Positions 27,661 to 37,094 of a stretch of 51,826 bases of DNA are shown piece by piece. The notes under the pieces were generated by a model. The model was not told where the DNA came from. It made no database searches and saw nothing but the letters and a program-made list of their open reading frames with translations. The stretch's first letter is position 1. Each line of letters opens with the position of its first letter. This stretch comes from Streptomyces acidicola (lineage in GTDB: Bacteria > Actinomycetota > Actinomycetes > Streptomycetales > Streptomycetaceae): NCBI RefSeq assembly GCF_009377235.1, contig NZ_VMNX01000037.1:1-51826 (forward strand), in the 5' to 3' direction. The translations under genes were made by a program, and so were the position numbers.

Positions 27661-29508
27661 ATGGATTCCCAGACCTCACAGTCATCCCAGGCACCTCAGT
27701 CACCTCACTCACCTCATACGTTCCAGGTCGACCTGCGTGGTCTGGTGGACCTGCTCTCCCATCACCTCTACTCCAGTCCGAGGGTCTACCTTCGCGAGCT
27801 GCTGCAGAACGCCGTGGACGCCATCACCGCCCGGCGGGCCGAGCAGCCCGACGCACCCGCCCGGGTACGGCTGTCCACCGACGGCGGCTCCCTGCGCGTG
27901 GAGGACTCCGGTGTGGGCCTCACCGAGTCCGACGTCCACAACCTCCTGGCGACGATCGGCCGCAGCTCCAAGCGGGCCGACGGCCTTCAGGCGGCGCGCT
28001 CCGACTTCCTGGGCCAGTTCGGCATCGGACTGCTGGCCTGTTTCGTCGTCGCGGAGCGCATCCGGGTCGTCAGCCGCAGCGCCCGTACGCCCGACGCGGC
28101 GCCCGTGGAGTGGACGGCGACCGACGACGGCTCGTACACCGTGCGCACACTGCCGCAGGACGCCCGCACCGAGCCGGGCACGACGGTGCACCTGGTGGCG
28201 CGGCCCGGCGCGGCCGACTGGCTGAGCCACGAGCGGGTCCTGTCCCTGGCACGGGACTTCGGGTCGCTGCTGCCCTACGACGTGCGCGTGGGCGACGAGG
28301 CGGTCACCGACCTGCCGGCGCCCTGGGACCGCGCGTACCCGTCGCCCGGCACCCGAAGGGTGGCCCTGGCGCGGCACTGCCACGAGCTGTTCGGGTTCAC
28401 GCCGCTGGACTCGATCGAGCTGGACGTGCCGCTGGCCGGGATCCGGGGCGTGGCGTACGTGCTGCCGTCCGCGGTGAGCCCCGCCCAGCGTGCGAGCCAC
28501 CGTGTGCACCTGAAGGGCATGCTGCTCACCGAGCGGGCCGAACAGCTGCTGCCCGACTGGGCGTTCTTCGTGCGCTGCGTCCTCGACACGGACAGCCTGC
28601 GGCCCACGGCGTCGCGCGAGTCGCTGTACGAGGACGAGACCCTCGCGGGCGTGCGGGAGGCCCTGGGGACGACGATCCGTGCCTGGCTGACCGGGCTCGC
28701 CGCGGGTGATCCGGAGCGGCTGGCGGCCTTCCTGTCGGTGCACTACCTGGGCGTGAAGTCCCTGGCGCGGCACGACAAGGAGATGCTGCGCACGATGCTG
28801 CCGTGGCTGCCGTTCGAGACGACGGACGGGCGGCTGTCCCTGGAGGAGTTCGCGCAGCGGCACCCGGTGGTGCACTTCACGCGGACGGTCGAGGAGTACC
28901 GGCAGGTCGCGCCGATCGCCTCGGCGCAGGGCGTCGGGGTCGTCAACGGCGGCTACACGTACGACAGCGAGCTGGTGGAGGCGCTGCCGTCGGTGCGCCC
29001 GGGGACGGTGGTCGCCGAGCTGGACGCCGACACGGTGACCGCACACCTGGACGCCGTGGACCCGGCCGAGGAGCTGGCCCTGTCGGGCTTCCTGTCCGCC
29101 GCGCGGGGCAGGCTCGACCCCCTGGGGTGCGATGTCGTGCTCCGGGCCTTCCATCCGCTCTCCGTGCCCGCGCTGCACCTGGACGACCGGGCGTCCCGGC
29201 ACGAGCAGGCACGCGCCGAGGCCGAGGAGCAGGCCGACGACCTGTGGGCGGGCATCCTCGGCTCCCTGCGGAGCAGCGCCCCGCGCGCGCGGCTGGTGCT
29301 CAACCACCTCAACCCGCTGATCCGTAAGGTCAGTTCGCTGAACGACCCGGAGCTGATCGGCACCGCCACGGAGTCCCTCTACGGGCAGGCCCTGCTGATG
29401 GCGCAGCGCCCGCTCAGGCCCGCGGACTCCGCGCTCCTGAACCGTGCGTTCATCGGGCTCCTGGAGTGGGCCACCCACAGCGAGTCCGGGGAGGAGGGCC
29501 GCCGATGA
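27661..29508 (+). CDS. Hsp90-family (HtpG-like) GHKL ATPase
   Basis: A 615-aa Hsp90 homologue. The ATP site is complete: N-box YLRELLQNAVDA (Glu46, Asn50), EDSGVGLTESD (Asp82), the lid segment TIGRSSKR and GQFGIGLLACFVV (118-130). The middle domain has RVHLKGMLLTERAEQLLPDW and SLRPTASRESLYEDE, whose Arg319 corresponds to the catalytic-loop Arg of Hsp90. The C-terminus ends EEGRR, without the eukaryotic MEEVD tail. No Shine-Dalgarno is seen; ATG 27661 or GTG 27655 could be the start. A TAGGAT (27563-27568) is the only -10-like element noted. Its stop overlaps the start of the TPR gene, so the two should act together. It sits between minus-strand recG and the DAK gene. Confidence 0.9.
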   Translation: MDSQTSQSSQAPQSPHSPHTFQVDLRGLVDLLSHHLYSSPRVYLRELLQNAVDAITARRAEQPDAPARVRLSTDGGSLRVEDSGVGLTESDVHNLLATIGRSSKRADGLQAARSDFLGQFGIGLLACFVVAERIRVVSRSARTPDAAPVEWTATDDGSYTVRTLPQDARTEPGTTVHLVARPGAADWLSHERVLSLARDFGSLLPYDVRVGDEAVTDLPAPWDRAYPSPGTRRVALARHCHELFGFTPLDSIELDVPLAGIRGVAYVLPSAVSPAQRASHRVHLKGMLLTERAEQLLPDWAFFVRCVLDTDSLRPTASRESLYEDETLAGVREALGTTIRAWLTGLAAGDPERLAAFLSVHYLGVKSLARHDKEMLRTMLPWLPFETTDGRLSLEEFAQRHPVVHFTRTVEEYRQVAPIASAQGVGVVNGGYTYDSELVEALPSVRPGTVVAELDADTVTAHLDAVDPAEELALSGFLSAARGRLDPLGCDVVLRAFHPLSVPALHLDDRASRHEQARAEAEEQADDLWAGILGSLRSSAPRARLVLNHLNPLIRKVSSLNDPELIGTATESLYGQALLMAQRPLRPADSALLNRAFIGLLEWATHSESGEEGRR

Positions 29509-32500
29509 GCCGGTTCAGCGAGTTCACCGAGATCACTTCCTTCGACGAGCTGCGCCACGCGATGGCGGAGAACTACGACGAGCCGGAGGGCCCCGCCCGC
29601 AACGCGCGCGCGGAGCACCTGCTCGTACAGGCCGAGAAGCTGACCATCCCGCTCGCCGTGATCGAGGCGCTCGGACACCAGCTGAAGGTCTACAACTACA
29701 GCTCCGAGAAGGACAAGATGTTCGTCCCGTTCGCGCGTCTGCTGCGCATGTGGGACGAGCGCCCGGAGGACTTCGACGAGTACGAGACCCACTCCCTGCA
29801 CTGGGTCTTCAAGTGGATGTCGGCCGGCATGCTGAACCAGCCGCACATCCCGCTCGCCTCCATCGAGAAGTGGCTCGGCGAGATGGAGCGCCGCTACCGC
29901 CTCGCCGGGCACTCCGAACGGGCCGTGCGCAGCGCCGAGTTCAGCGTGGCCGCGCACGTCGGCGATCTGGAGCGGGCCGAGCGGGCGTACGGGGCGTGGC
30001 TGGCCGCCGACCGGGACAGCATGGCCGACTGCCACGCCTGCGAGCTGCACGGGCAGGGCTGGTGGCAGGCGCTGCGGAACGACGACGACCGGGCCCTGGA
30101 GCTGTGGGCGCCGGTCCTGGAGGGCGAGTACACGTGCGCCCACGAGCCGCACACGGTCCTCGCGGCCTCCCTTCTGCCGCTGCTGCGCCTGGGCCGCCTC
30201 GACGAGGCCCGCGCCCACCATCTGCGCGGTTTCCGGCTCGTACGGGCCATGGAGAGCATGCGGGGCGCCTACGCGGACCATGTGGAGTTCTGCGCCCTGT
30301 CCGGCAACGAGGCGCGCGGCCTGGAGTTGCTGGCCGAGCGCTCCGCGTACTTCACGGATGACGGGGACCCGCGCAGCAAGCTGGACTTCACGGCGGTCGT
30401 GGCCCTCCTGATGGACCGCCTCGTGGAGCGTGGGTTGGGCGATCAAACGGTCCCCGGCCCCGCCGGCCGTGCCTGGACGGCGCGGGAACTGGCCGCCCAC
30501 ACGCGCGGGGAGGCCCTTTCGCTGGCCGCCCGCTTCGACGAGCGCAACGGCACGCCGTACGTGAGCGCGCGCACCGAGGAGCGCATGGACCAGCGGCCGC
30601 TGGTGGAGCGGCTGCCGTTGGGAGTGCGCGCGAGGCGGCAGATGCCGGTGCCGTCGCCCCGGCCGCAGGCTCCCGTGGAGCCCGCCGCACCGGACACGCC
30701 CCCGGACCTGCCCGCCCTCCTCGCCGAGGCACGGCGGCTCGCCGAGACCGTGCACCCCGACGCCGTCGAGGCGTGGGCCGCTGTGGCGCGGGCGGCCGAT
30801 GCCGAGGACGCGGTGCTGGACCCGTACGACCGGGCGGAGATCATCGACCACCAGGCGATCGGTCTCGGCCCCGAGGGACTGGACCTCTTCGTGCGCGCGG
30901 CCGAGCTGTACGAGGAGGCGGGCGACCAGGGGGAGGCGCTGGCGGCCCATGCGCGCAGGGCGTCCGTCCACGCCTTCACGGGGCAGCCGAACGCCGCGCT
31001 GGCGCTGATCTCCGAGCCGTACGAGAAGATCCTCGCGCTCTTCGCGGAGGGCGGCACCGGGGTGCGGCAGACGGCGTCCGTGCTGGTGGGACGCGCACGC
31101 ATCCTGATGCACCGGCTGGACGAGGCCCAGGGCGAAGGTGCCGCGGACGCCATGGCGGTCGCCGAGGAAGCCGTACGGGAGCTGCTGGCCCTCACCGAGC
31201 CGCACACCGCGGACGTGCGCCTGGCCTCGCGGGCCGCGGAGGCCCTGGGCATGCTCGGGGAGCTGGCCGCGCGCGGCGGGGACGCCGAGACCGCGGCGGA
31301 ACTGCTCGCCCGGTCCGCCGCGGCGTACGTGGCGGCCGGACTGCCGTGGTTCGCGGTGGAGCAGGAGGCACGGCTCACCAGGGCCGCACGGCACCTCGGG
31401 GACCTGGAGGGGGCCGAGCGGGCGGCCCGCGCGGCGCTGGAGCACGGAGCGCCCTACCTGGAGCCGATAGGGCACGCCCAGCTGCACCTCCAGCTGGCCG
31501 AAGTGCTCGGTGAGGCCGGACAGTTCGAGCCTGCGGCCGAGCACGCGCTGGAGGCGGCGCACTGGGCCGACGAGGCCGGCGAGGCGCGGACTCTCGGCGC
31601 GTGGGCGCGGCATCAGCTCGGTGGTTTCCTGCTGCGGCAGGAGCGGTGTGCCGAGGCCGCCGAGGTGCTGGAGTCGGCACTCCCTGACCTCGCTGCCGAG
31701 GCCCACGGCGACGGGGCGATCGTGCAGACGCGGTGGTGGCTCGGCGACTGTCTCACCGAGCTCGGGGAGCACCGGGAGGCCGCCGAGCACTGGTTGCAGG
31801 CCGCCGAGATCGCCCGGCACTGGCCCGAGCAGCGCGACCACGCCATGCTCGCGCACCTCGCCGCGGAGGCGCTGGGGCACGCGGGGTTGCCGGCGGAGGC
31901 CGAGCAGGCGTACGCGCGTGCCGGGGACCTGTGGCGTGATCTCGGCAACGGCCATGGTCTGGTCCGTGCCCTGCGCGCGCGGGCCTGGCTCGTGGTGCGC
32001 GAACGTGGCGAGGAAGGGCTCGACCGGGCGCGGGCGTTGATGGCGGAGGCGGTCGCGGAGTGCGAGACGGTGCTGGGTGCCGGGCCCATCGGCGACTCCG
32101 ACGACCTCAACGGCTCCGCTGGCTCCGCTGGCTCCGACGACGATCGGGAGGCGCACCAGCAGATGCTCGCCGAACTCGGGCAGACCTGCCGGCAGTTCGG
32201 GGAGCTGGTGGCCCGTTCGGTGGCGGAGGACGCGGACGCCGACGTGCGCCGGCCGGCGTTCGAGGAGGCGCTGGGGCATCTGGCGCGGGCGATCGACGCG
32301 TACGGTGCGCTCGGTGAGGCCGGCCTCGACGCGCGTACCGGTGCCGAGCTGGCGGTCGGCTGGCTGGAGGCGGATCTTCAGCGGCCGGGGGATGCGGTGG
32401 TGCGGGCGCGGGGCGTCTTGGCGGCGTACGAGGGGGTGTCGGGCGATACGGCTCAGGCGCGTCGTGCGGAGGCCGGTCGGATGCTGGAGCTGATGGAGGC

Positions 32501-32516
32501 GCGGGGTGAGAACTGA
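29505..32516 (+). CDS. Large tetratricopeptide-repeat protein coupled to the Hsp90 homologue
   Basis: A 1003-aa, Ala/Glu/Leu/Arg-rich helical repeat protein. The N-terminal region (about 1-120: SRFSEFTEITSFDELRHAM and DKMFVPFARLLRMWDE) is distinct. Helical-pair repeats follow at about 130-260, a Pro-rich linker at about 385-405 (PVPSPRPQAPVEPAAPDTPP), and clear TPR units from about 440 to 880 (for example LAEVLGEAGQFEPAAEHAL near 665). The ATG 29505 overlaps the Hsp90 stop by 4 bp (ATGA) with GGAGGAGG upstream, so translation is coupled. A scaffold or co-chaperone role is inferred from the pairing; no enzymatic motif was seen. Confidence 0.85.
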   Translation: MSRFSEFTEITSFDELRHAMAENYDEPEGPARNARAEHLLVQAEKLTIPLAVIEALGHQLKVYNYSSEKDKMFVPFARLLRMWDERPEDFDEYETHSLHWVFKWMSAGMLNQPHIPLASIEKWLGEMERRYRLAGHSERAVRSAEFSVAAHVGDLERAERAYGAWLAADRDSMADCHACELHGQGWWQALRNDDDRALELWAPVLEGEYTCAHEPHTVLAASLLPLLRLGRLDEARAHHLRGFRLVRAMESMRGAYADHVEFCALSGNEARGLELLAERSAYFTDDGDPRSKLDFTAVVALLMDRLVERGLGDQTVPGPAGRAWTARELAAHTRGEALSLAARFDERNGTPYVSARTEERMDQRPLVERLPLGVRARRQMPVPSPRPQAPVEPAAPDTPPDLPALLAEARRLAETVHPDAVEAWAAVARAADAEDAVLDPYDRAEIIDHQAIGLGPEGLDLFVRAAELYEEAGDQGEALAAHARRASVHAFTGQPNAALALISEPYEKILALFAEGGTGVRQTASVLVGRARILMHRLDEAQGEGAADAMAVAEEAVRELLALTEPHTADVRLASRAAEALGMLGELAARGGDAETAAELLARSAAAYVAAGLPWFAVEQEARLTRAARHLGDLEGAERAARAALEHGAPYLEPIGHAQLHLQLAEVLGEAGQFEPAAEHALEAAHWADEAGEARTLGAWARHQLGGFLLRQERCAEAAEVLESALPDLAAEAHGDGAIVQTRWWLGDCLTELGEHREAAEHWLQAAEIARHWPEQRDHAMLAHLAAEALGHAGLPAEAEQAYARAGDLWRDLGNGHGLVRALRARAWLVVRERGEEGLDRARALMAEAVAECETVLGAGPIGDSDDLNGSAGSAGSDDDREAHQQMLAELGQTCRQFGELVARSVAEDADADVRRPAFEEALGHLARAIDAYGALGEAGLDARTGAELAVGWLEADLQRPGDAVVRARGVLAAYEGVSGDTAQARRAEAGRMLELMEARGEN

Positions 32517-32567
32517 CGAGGCCGTCAGGCCGATGAACCACCCCGCCGGGTAGGGGTGGCGGGGGCG

Positions 32568-34280
32568 CTACTCCACGCCGATCAGCAGCAGCGCCCCCTG
32601 CCGCCCGCCCCGGTACACCACCGTGTCCACCGCCAGGTACGACTCGCGTACCCGGGACTCCAGGTGGTCCACGATCGTCGCCGGGGCCTCGTCGCCCAGG
32701 ACCAGCGTGACCATCTCCCCGCCGGCGGCCAGCATGCGGTTGAGGACCGACTCCGCGGTCGCCGTGACATCGGAGCCGATGACGGCCACGTCGCCGTCTA
32801 TGAGGCCGAGGACGTCGCCGGCCTGGCAGATGCCGGCCATCGTCCAGGACTCGCGCTCGGCGATGACGACCTCGGCGTAGCGGGTGGCACCCGCCGCGGA
32901 CGTCATGGAGACGACGTCCTCGTCGAAGCGGCGGTCCGGCTCGTGGACGGCGAGCGCGGCGATGCCCTGGACCGCGGATCGGGTGGGGATCAAAGCCACA
33001 CGGACGCCCTCCGCGCGCGCCTGCTCGGCCGCCGCGGCGGCCGTGTGCCGCAGCTCCGCGTCGTTCGGCAACAACACCACCTCGCGCGCGTGGGCACGCC
33101 GTACGGCCTCCACCAGCTCCCCGCTGGCGGGAGGCTCCCCGGGGCGGGCCACCACCGTCGTCGCGCCGGCCTCGGCGTACAGCCCGGCCAGCCCCTCCCC
33201 CGGCACCACCGCCACCACCGCGCGCGGGGCCCGCTCGCGCGGCGGACGCCCGGCGCCCGCCATGTGCGCGTCCCCGGCCCCGAAGTGCGTGATCCTGATC
33301 CGGTACGGCCGCCCGGCCTCGACACCAGCCTCCACGGCGGCACCGGCGTCGTCGACGTGGACGTGGACGTTCCACAGCCCGTCCCCGCCGACCACGACGA
33401 GCGACTCCCCCAGCGCGTCGAGCCGCTCCTTGAGCCGTGCCACGGCCGCGTCGTCCGCCTCCAGCAGGTAGATCACCTCGTAGGCGGGCCCGCCTACCTC
33501 ACACGCGTCGCCGGGTGCCCGCGCGTGCACGGCCTCCGGCTCCGGGACCTCCGTCCCCGCGGCCTGTACCGGTGCCGGAGCCGTCAGCGGCACGGTTCCG
33601 TGCCTCGGCGCCTCCCCCGTCAGCGTCTGCACCAGCGCCGCCAGGACCGTCACCAGCCCACGCCCGCCCGCGTCCACGACCCCCGCACGCTCCAGGACGG
33701 CCAGCTGCCCCGGGGTCGCCGCGAGGGCCGCCCGCGCTCCCTCGTACGCCGCCCGGGCGACCGACCCGCAGTCGCCCTCGGCCCCGGTCGCGGCGTCGGC
33801 CGCCGCGTCGGCGACCGAGAGGACCGTGCCCTCGACGGGGTGCGCGACCGCCTCGCGCGCGGAGTCGGCCGCGTGCCGCAGCGCGACCCGCAGGGCCGGA
33901 CCGTCGGTGTGTGCGGCCTCACGGTCGGAGGCCAGTACCTGTGCCATGCCCCGCAGCAGCTGCGCGAGGATCGTCCCCGAGTTTCCCCGCGCCCCGATCA
34001 GCGCGCCGTGCGCCATGGCCCGGACGACCTCGGCGAGCGCGGGTTTCAGCGCCCTGTCCCCCGCCCCGCGGCCTGCCGCCTCGTGCCCCGCGAACACCGC
34101 CTCGACCGCCGCCACGGCCGACTCCACGGTCAGGTACAGGTTCGTCCCGGTATCGCCGTCGGCCACCGGATAGACGTTGATCGCGTCGATCTCCTCGCGG
34201 GCCCGCCCCAGCGCCTCCAGCGCGAGCCCGCACCAGGCACGCACCGCGAGAGCATCCAATGTCTGCGGCACCTGCGGCAC
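32568..34280 (-). CDS. DAK2-domain protein (FakA/YloV-like fatty-acid kinase)
   Basis: A 570-aa protein with an N-terminal DAK2 (dihydroxyacetone kinase L-type) domain: INVYPVADGDTGTNLYLT (about 34-51) holds the Mg-ATP aspartates and LIGARGNSGTILAQ lies near 95. The middle is family-specific, and the C-terminal domain (about 290-570, EVIYLLEADD and onward) resembles FakA. FakA phosphorylates fatty acids held by a FakB partner; no fakB-like gene is in view. The GTG 34278-34280 has GAGGAGG 5 nt upstream, and a second GTG nine bases downstream is less well placed. It commonly neighbours recG and rpmB. Confidence 0.88.
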   Translation of the reverse strand: MPQVPQTLDALAVRAWCGLALEALGRAREEIDAINVYPVADGDTGTNLYLTVESAVAAVEAVFAGHEAAGRGAGDRALKPALAEVVRAMAHGALIGARGNSGTILAQLLRGMAQVLASDREAAHTDGPALRVALRHAADSAREAVAHPVEGTVLSVADAAADAATGAEGDCGSVARAAYEGARAALAATPGQLAVLERAGVVDAGGRGLVTVLAALVQTLTGEAPRHGTVPLTAPAPVQAAGTEVPEPEAVHARAPGDACEVGGPAYEVIYLLEADDAAVARLKERLDALGESLVVVGGDGLWNVHVHVDDAGAAVEAGVEAGRPYRIRITHFGAGDAHMAGAGRPPRERAPRAVVAVVPGEGLAGLYAEAGATTVVARPGEPPASGELVEAVRRAHAREVVLLPNDAELRHTAAAAAEQARAEGVRVALIPTRSAVQGIAALAVHEPDRRFDEDVVSMTSAAGATRYAEVVIAERESWTMAGICQAGDVLGLIDGDVAVIGSDVTATAESVLNRMLAAGGEMVTLVLGDEAPATIVDHLESRVRESYLAVDTVVYRGGRQGALLLIGVE

Positions 34281-34423
34281 CTGCGCCTCCTCGACGAGCT
34301 GCTGGACGTGGGACGCAGCGTAGACCCAAGGGCCGTGTGAGCAGGAGGAGGGCCGGGAACGGGCCTCGCATCAACCATGGTAATTTCGGTCCACGGGAGC
34401 AGTCGTTGTATGCTGCTCCGGTT

Positions 34424-34441
34424 GCCCGATCCAGATCGGGC
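34424..34441 (+). other. Small hairpin in the rpmB upstream region
   Basis: GCCCGAT (34424-34430) pairs with ATCGGGC (34435-34441) around CCAG. It lies in the 275-bp divergent region between the DAK-domain gene and rpmB, ahead of the larger palindrome at 34499-34522. Confidence 0.4.
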
Positions 34442-34498
34442 CTTCCCCTGGCAACGCCACTCGGATCTCCGATCGTGGATCTTGATCGATCGCAGATC

Positions 34499-34522
34499 TT
34501 GATCCCGGCATGCCGGGATCAA
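34499..34522. promoter_or_regulatory. 24-bp perfect palindrome in the rpmB leader
   Basis: The 12-mer TTGATCCCGGCA is immediately followed by its exact complement, with no spacer. It is 33 bp upstream of the rpmB start. The preceding 35 bp contain repeated GATC and two GATCTTGATC units. It could be an operator, an mRNA hairpin or an autoregulatory L28 site. Confidence 0.65.
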
Positions 34523-34555
34523 CCGTAAGTGCATCTGAAGTCTTTGGAGTGACCC

Positions 34556-34741
34556 GTGGCTGCCAACTGCGACGTCTGCGGCAAGGGGCCGGGCTTCGGC
34601 AACAACATCTCGCACTCTCACCGCCGTACGCCCCGTCGCTGGAACCCGAACATCCAGCGTGTGCGTACCGTGGTCGGCGGGACGCCGAAGCGCGTGAACG
34701 CTTGCACCTCGTGCATCAAGGCCGGCAAGGTCTCGCGCTGA
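34556..34741 (+). CDS. rpmB: 50S ribosomal protein L28
   Basis: A 61-aa ribosomal protein with the zinc-binding pairs CDVC and CTSC, and the conserved [20 protein letters not shown] segment. The GTG start 34556 has GGAGTGA close upstream. The cysteine-containing form is the zinc-replete paralogue; Streptomyces often carry a second, Cys-less copy under Zur control elsewhere. It is followed by a strong terminator. Confidence 0.97.
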   Translation: MAANCDVCGKGPGFGNNISHSHRRTPRRWNPNIQRVRTVVGGTPKRVNACTSCIKAGKVSR

Positions 34742-34817
34742 CGTACATCCCCCCGGCTCTCGGCTTCGCCGGAGCAGGGGGCCCCATGCGCGCGGCCACT
34801 GCTGGTTCGCTGCACAG

Positions 34818-34849
34818 AGCCGGTCCACCGGAGTGTGGACCGGCTTTTT
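34818..34849 (+). terminator. Rho-independent terminator of rpmB
   Basis: AGCCGGTCCAC (34818-34828) pairs perfectly with GTGGACCGGCT (34835-34845) and is followed by a T run to 34849. It lies 76 bp after the stop codon. Confidence 0.92.
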
Positions 34850-34910
34850 GCTGTCCCTGAAGCCCAGGTGTCGGCGGTATCGGTGTGCCTGCACCCTGCC
34901 CATCCCCTGC

Positions 34911-35762
34911 TTACGCCTCGGGCCTGAACCGCCATCCGTGATCCACCGGCCCGATCCCGCGCCCGAGCGCGAACCCGGCGGCGATCGCCCCGGTCACGTA
35001 CTCCTTGGCCGCCGCCACCGCGTCCGGCACGGTCTCCCCCTTCGCCAGCCCGCAGGCGATCGCCGACGCCAGCGTGCACCCCGTGCCGTGGGTGTGCCGG
35101 TTGTCGTGCCGGGGGGCGCGCAGCCAGTGCTCCTCGGAGCCGTCGGTCAGCAGGTCCACCGCCTGGTGACCGCCGGCCCGCCCGGCGTCCGTGGGCAGGT
35201 GGCCGCCCTTGATCAGCACCCATGCCGGGCCGTACGCCAGGACGGCCGCCGCGGCCCGCCTGAGGCCGTCCTCCGACTCGACGCGGATGCCCGTGAGTTG
35301 GGCGACCTCGTCCAGGTTCGGCGTCGCCACCGTCGCGACCGGCAGCAGCTTCGTGCGCACCGAGTCCAGCGCGGAGGCCGCCAGCAGTGGGTCCCCGTGC
35401 TTCGACACCCCCACCGGGTCGACGACCGACGGCACGTCCGTACCGCCGATCAACTCGGCCACCGCCTCGACGAGTCCGGCCGAGGCCAGCATGCCCGTCT
35501 TGACCGCCTGTACGCCGATGTCGTCGACGACGCTGCGGTACTGCGCCCGTACCGCCTCCACGGGCAGTTCCCAGGCGCCCTGCACGCCGAGGGAGTTCTG
35601 GGCCGTGACGGCCGTGATCACGCTCATGCCATGCGCGCCCAGGGCCATCATCGTCTTCAGGTCGGCCTGGATCCCTGCCCCGCCGCCGGAGTCCGAGCCC
35701 GCGACCGTCAGCACGCGCGGCAGGGCACGGGCCGGCCCACTCGCTGCGGCGGCGGTGATCAT
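34911..35762 (-). CDS. thiD: Hydroxymethylpyrimidine (phosphate) kinase ThiD
   Basis: Makes HMP pyrophosphate for thiamine synthesis, 283 aa. Ribokinase-fold motifs: [18 protein letters not shown] near the N-terminus, VKTGMLAS, and the anion-hole [12 protein letters not shown] near 235. The ATG 35760-35762 overlaps the thiL stop by 4 bp (ATGA); the frame continues upstream inside thiL but is not family-like. The pair thiL-thiD forms an operon. Confidence 0.95.
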   Translation of the reverse strand: MITAAAASGPARALPRVLTVAGSDSGGGAGIQADLKTMMALGAHGMSVITAVTAQNSLGVQGAWELPVEAVRAQYRSVVDDIGVQAVKTGMLASAGLVEAVAELIGGTDVPSVVDPVGVSKHGDPLLAASALDSVRTKLLPVATVATPNLDEVAQLTGIRVESEDGLRRAAAAVLAYGPAWVLIKGGHLPTDAGRAGGHQAVDLLTDGSEEHWLRAPRHDNRHTHGTGCTLASAIACGLAKGETVPDAVAAAKEYVTGAIAAGFALGRGIGPVDHGWRFRPEA

Positions 35763-36724
35763 GACTCCAGGGTCCCGAAGTGGTCCCAGCCGCCCTTGCT
35801 CGTCCACGGCGCCCCGTCGACGGTCACCTGGGGCAGCGCCGAGGGGTTCAGCACCTCGCCGATCACCTTCCAGCGGGCGGGCAGCTTCACGTCCGGTGGG
35901 AAGGTCGCCACGATCGCGTGGTCCTCTCCCCCGGTCAGCACCCACTGCATGGGGTCGACACCGACGGCCTGACCGATGTCGTTCATCTGGGTGGGAATGT
36001 CGATCGCGCCCGAGCGGACGTCGATCCTGACCTTGCTCGCCTCCGCGATGTGGCCCAGATCGGCGATCAGTCCGTCACTCACGTCGCACATCGCGGTCGC
36101 GCCCAGCCCGGCCGCCGCGGGCCCCGCGTGGTACGGCGGCTCCGGGCGCCGGTGGGCCTCCACGAAGGCCCGCGGCGAGCGGAACCCGCGCGACAGCACC
36201 GCGTGCCCGGCGGCGGACCAGCCGAGCCAGCCGGTCACGGCCACCACGTCCCCCGGCTGTGCGCCGGCCCGGGTCACGGGTTCGTGGTTGCGCAGATCGC
36301 CGAGCGCGGTGATCGACACCATGATCGTGTCACCGCGTACGACGTCACCGCCGACCACGGCCGCGCCCGCGACCTGGCACTCGTCACGCAGCCCGTCCAT
36401 CAGCTCGGACGGCCAGGTCGCCGGGAGCTCGGCGGGTACGACCAGCCCGAGCAGCAGCGCGGTCGGCACGGCGCCCATAGCCGCGATGTCGGCGAGGTTC
36501 TGGGCCGCCGCCTTGCGTCCGACGTCGTACGCCGTGGACCAGTCACGGCGGAAGTGCCGCCCTTCCAGGAGGATGTCGGTGCTCGCCACGACCCTCCGGT
36601 CGGGTGCAGCCACCACCGCGGCGTCGTCGCCGGGGCCGACCCGGACCGCCGGGGTGGTGGTGAGCCGCGAGGTGAGCTCCTTGATGAGCCCGAACTCCCC
36701 GAGCTCGCCCACGGTCCCCTTCAC
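35759..36724 (-). CDS. thiL: Thiamine-monophosphate kinase ThiL
   Basis: Phosphorylates thiamine monophosphate to the active diphosphate, 321 aa. Motifs: [18 protein letters not shown] (about 38-46), [19 protein letters not shown] and [13 protein letters not shown], with the C-terminal [15 protein letters not shown] 36722-36724 ([14 protein letters not shown]) was chosen, with GGTGAG 8 nt upstream, over the TTG at 36748. Translation is coupled to thiD. Confidence 0.95.
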   Translation of the reverse strand: MKGTVGELGEFGLIKELTSRLTTTPAVRVGPGDDAAVVAAPDRRVVASTDILLEGRHFRRDWSTAYDVGRKAAAQNLADIAAMGAVPTALLLGLVVPAELPATWPSELMDGLRDECQVAGAAVVGGDVVRGDTIMVSITALGDLRNHEPVTRAGAQPGDVVAVTGWLGWSAAGHAVLSRGFRSPRAFVEAHRRPEPPYHAGPAAAGLGATAMCDVSDGLIADLGHIAEASKVRIDVRSGAIDIPTQMNDIGQAVGVDPMQWVLTGGEDHAIVATFPPDVKLPARWKVIGEVLNPSALPQVTVDGAPWTSKGGWDHFGTLES

Positions 36725-36907
36725 CGGACTCTCACCTGGCCCTTTCAACGATCGTCGCTCCAGCCGACCCGCTCATCGGCCCGAGGTCCGGCCCGCGGCG
36801 CCGCCGCAATTGGGTACAGCGGTCCCCGGAATGGCACAGCATCGTCGTACGTCCCCTTCTCTGGCCCGTTCTCCGGCCCTTGCCCGGTCGCGGGCGGTCG
36901 TGGTCCT

Positions 36908-36956
36908 CGGTACGGTCGATTCGACCGTCAAGTCGATCGTCGATCGGTACGGTCGA
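36908..36956. promoter_or_regulatory. Direct and inverted repeats between thiL and the Lrp-like gene
   Basis: CGGTACGGTCGA occurs at 36908-36919 and again at 36945-36956. The first overlaps an 8-bp inverted repeat, ACGGTCGA-T-TCGACCGT (36912-36928). The cluster lies in the 370-bp region between thiL (minus) and the plus-strand Lrp-like gene and looks like a multi-site operator. I see nothing else in the rest of this region. Confidence 0.5.
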
Positions 36957-37094
36957 GCCAACCGTCAACCAGTGTCGCGCGTGCGCCCCGTAGTGCGCGC
37001 CACAGGGCCCGCGGGTCTCCCCGAGTTGAGCGGTGACGCGATACCGTGGCGTTCCTTTTCCCCACATGATCCTCGTGGCCGCCCTGGAGGTTCC

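Noticed and set aside
27661..32516. Calling the Hsp90/TPR pair a defence island or mobile element
   Set aside because: No integrase, transposase, terminal repeats or other defence genes flank it, and its base composition resembles the neighbours. A defence role stays a hypothesis only.
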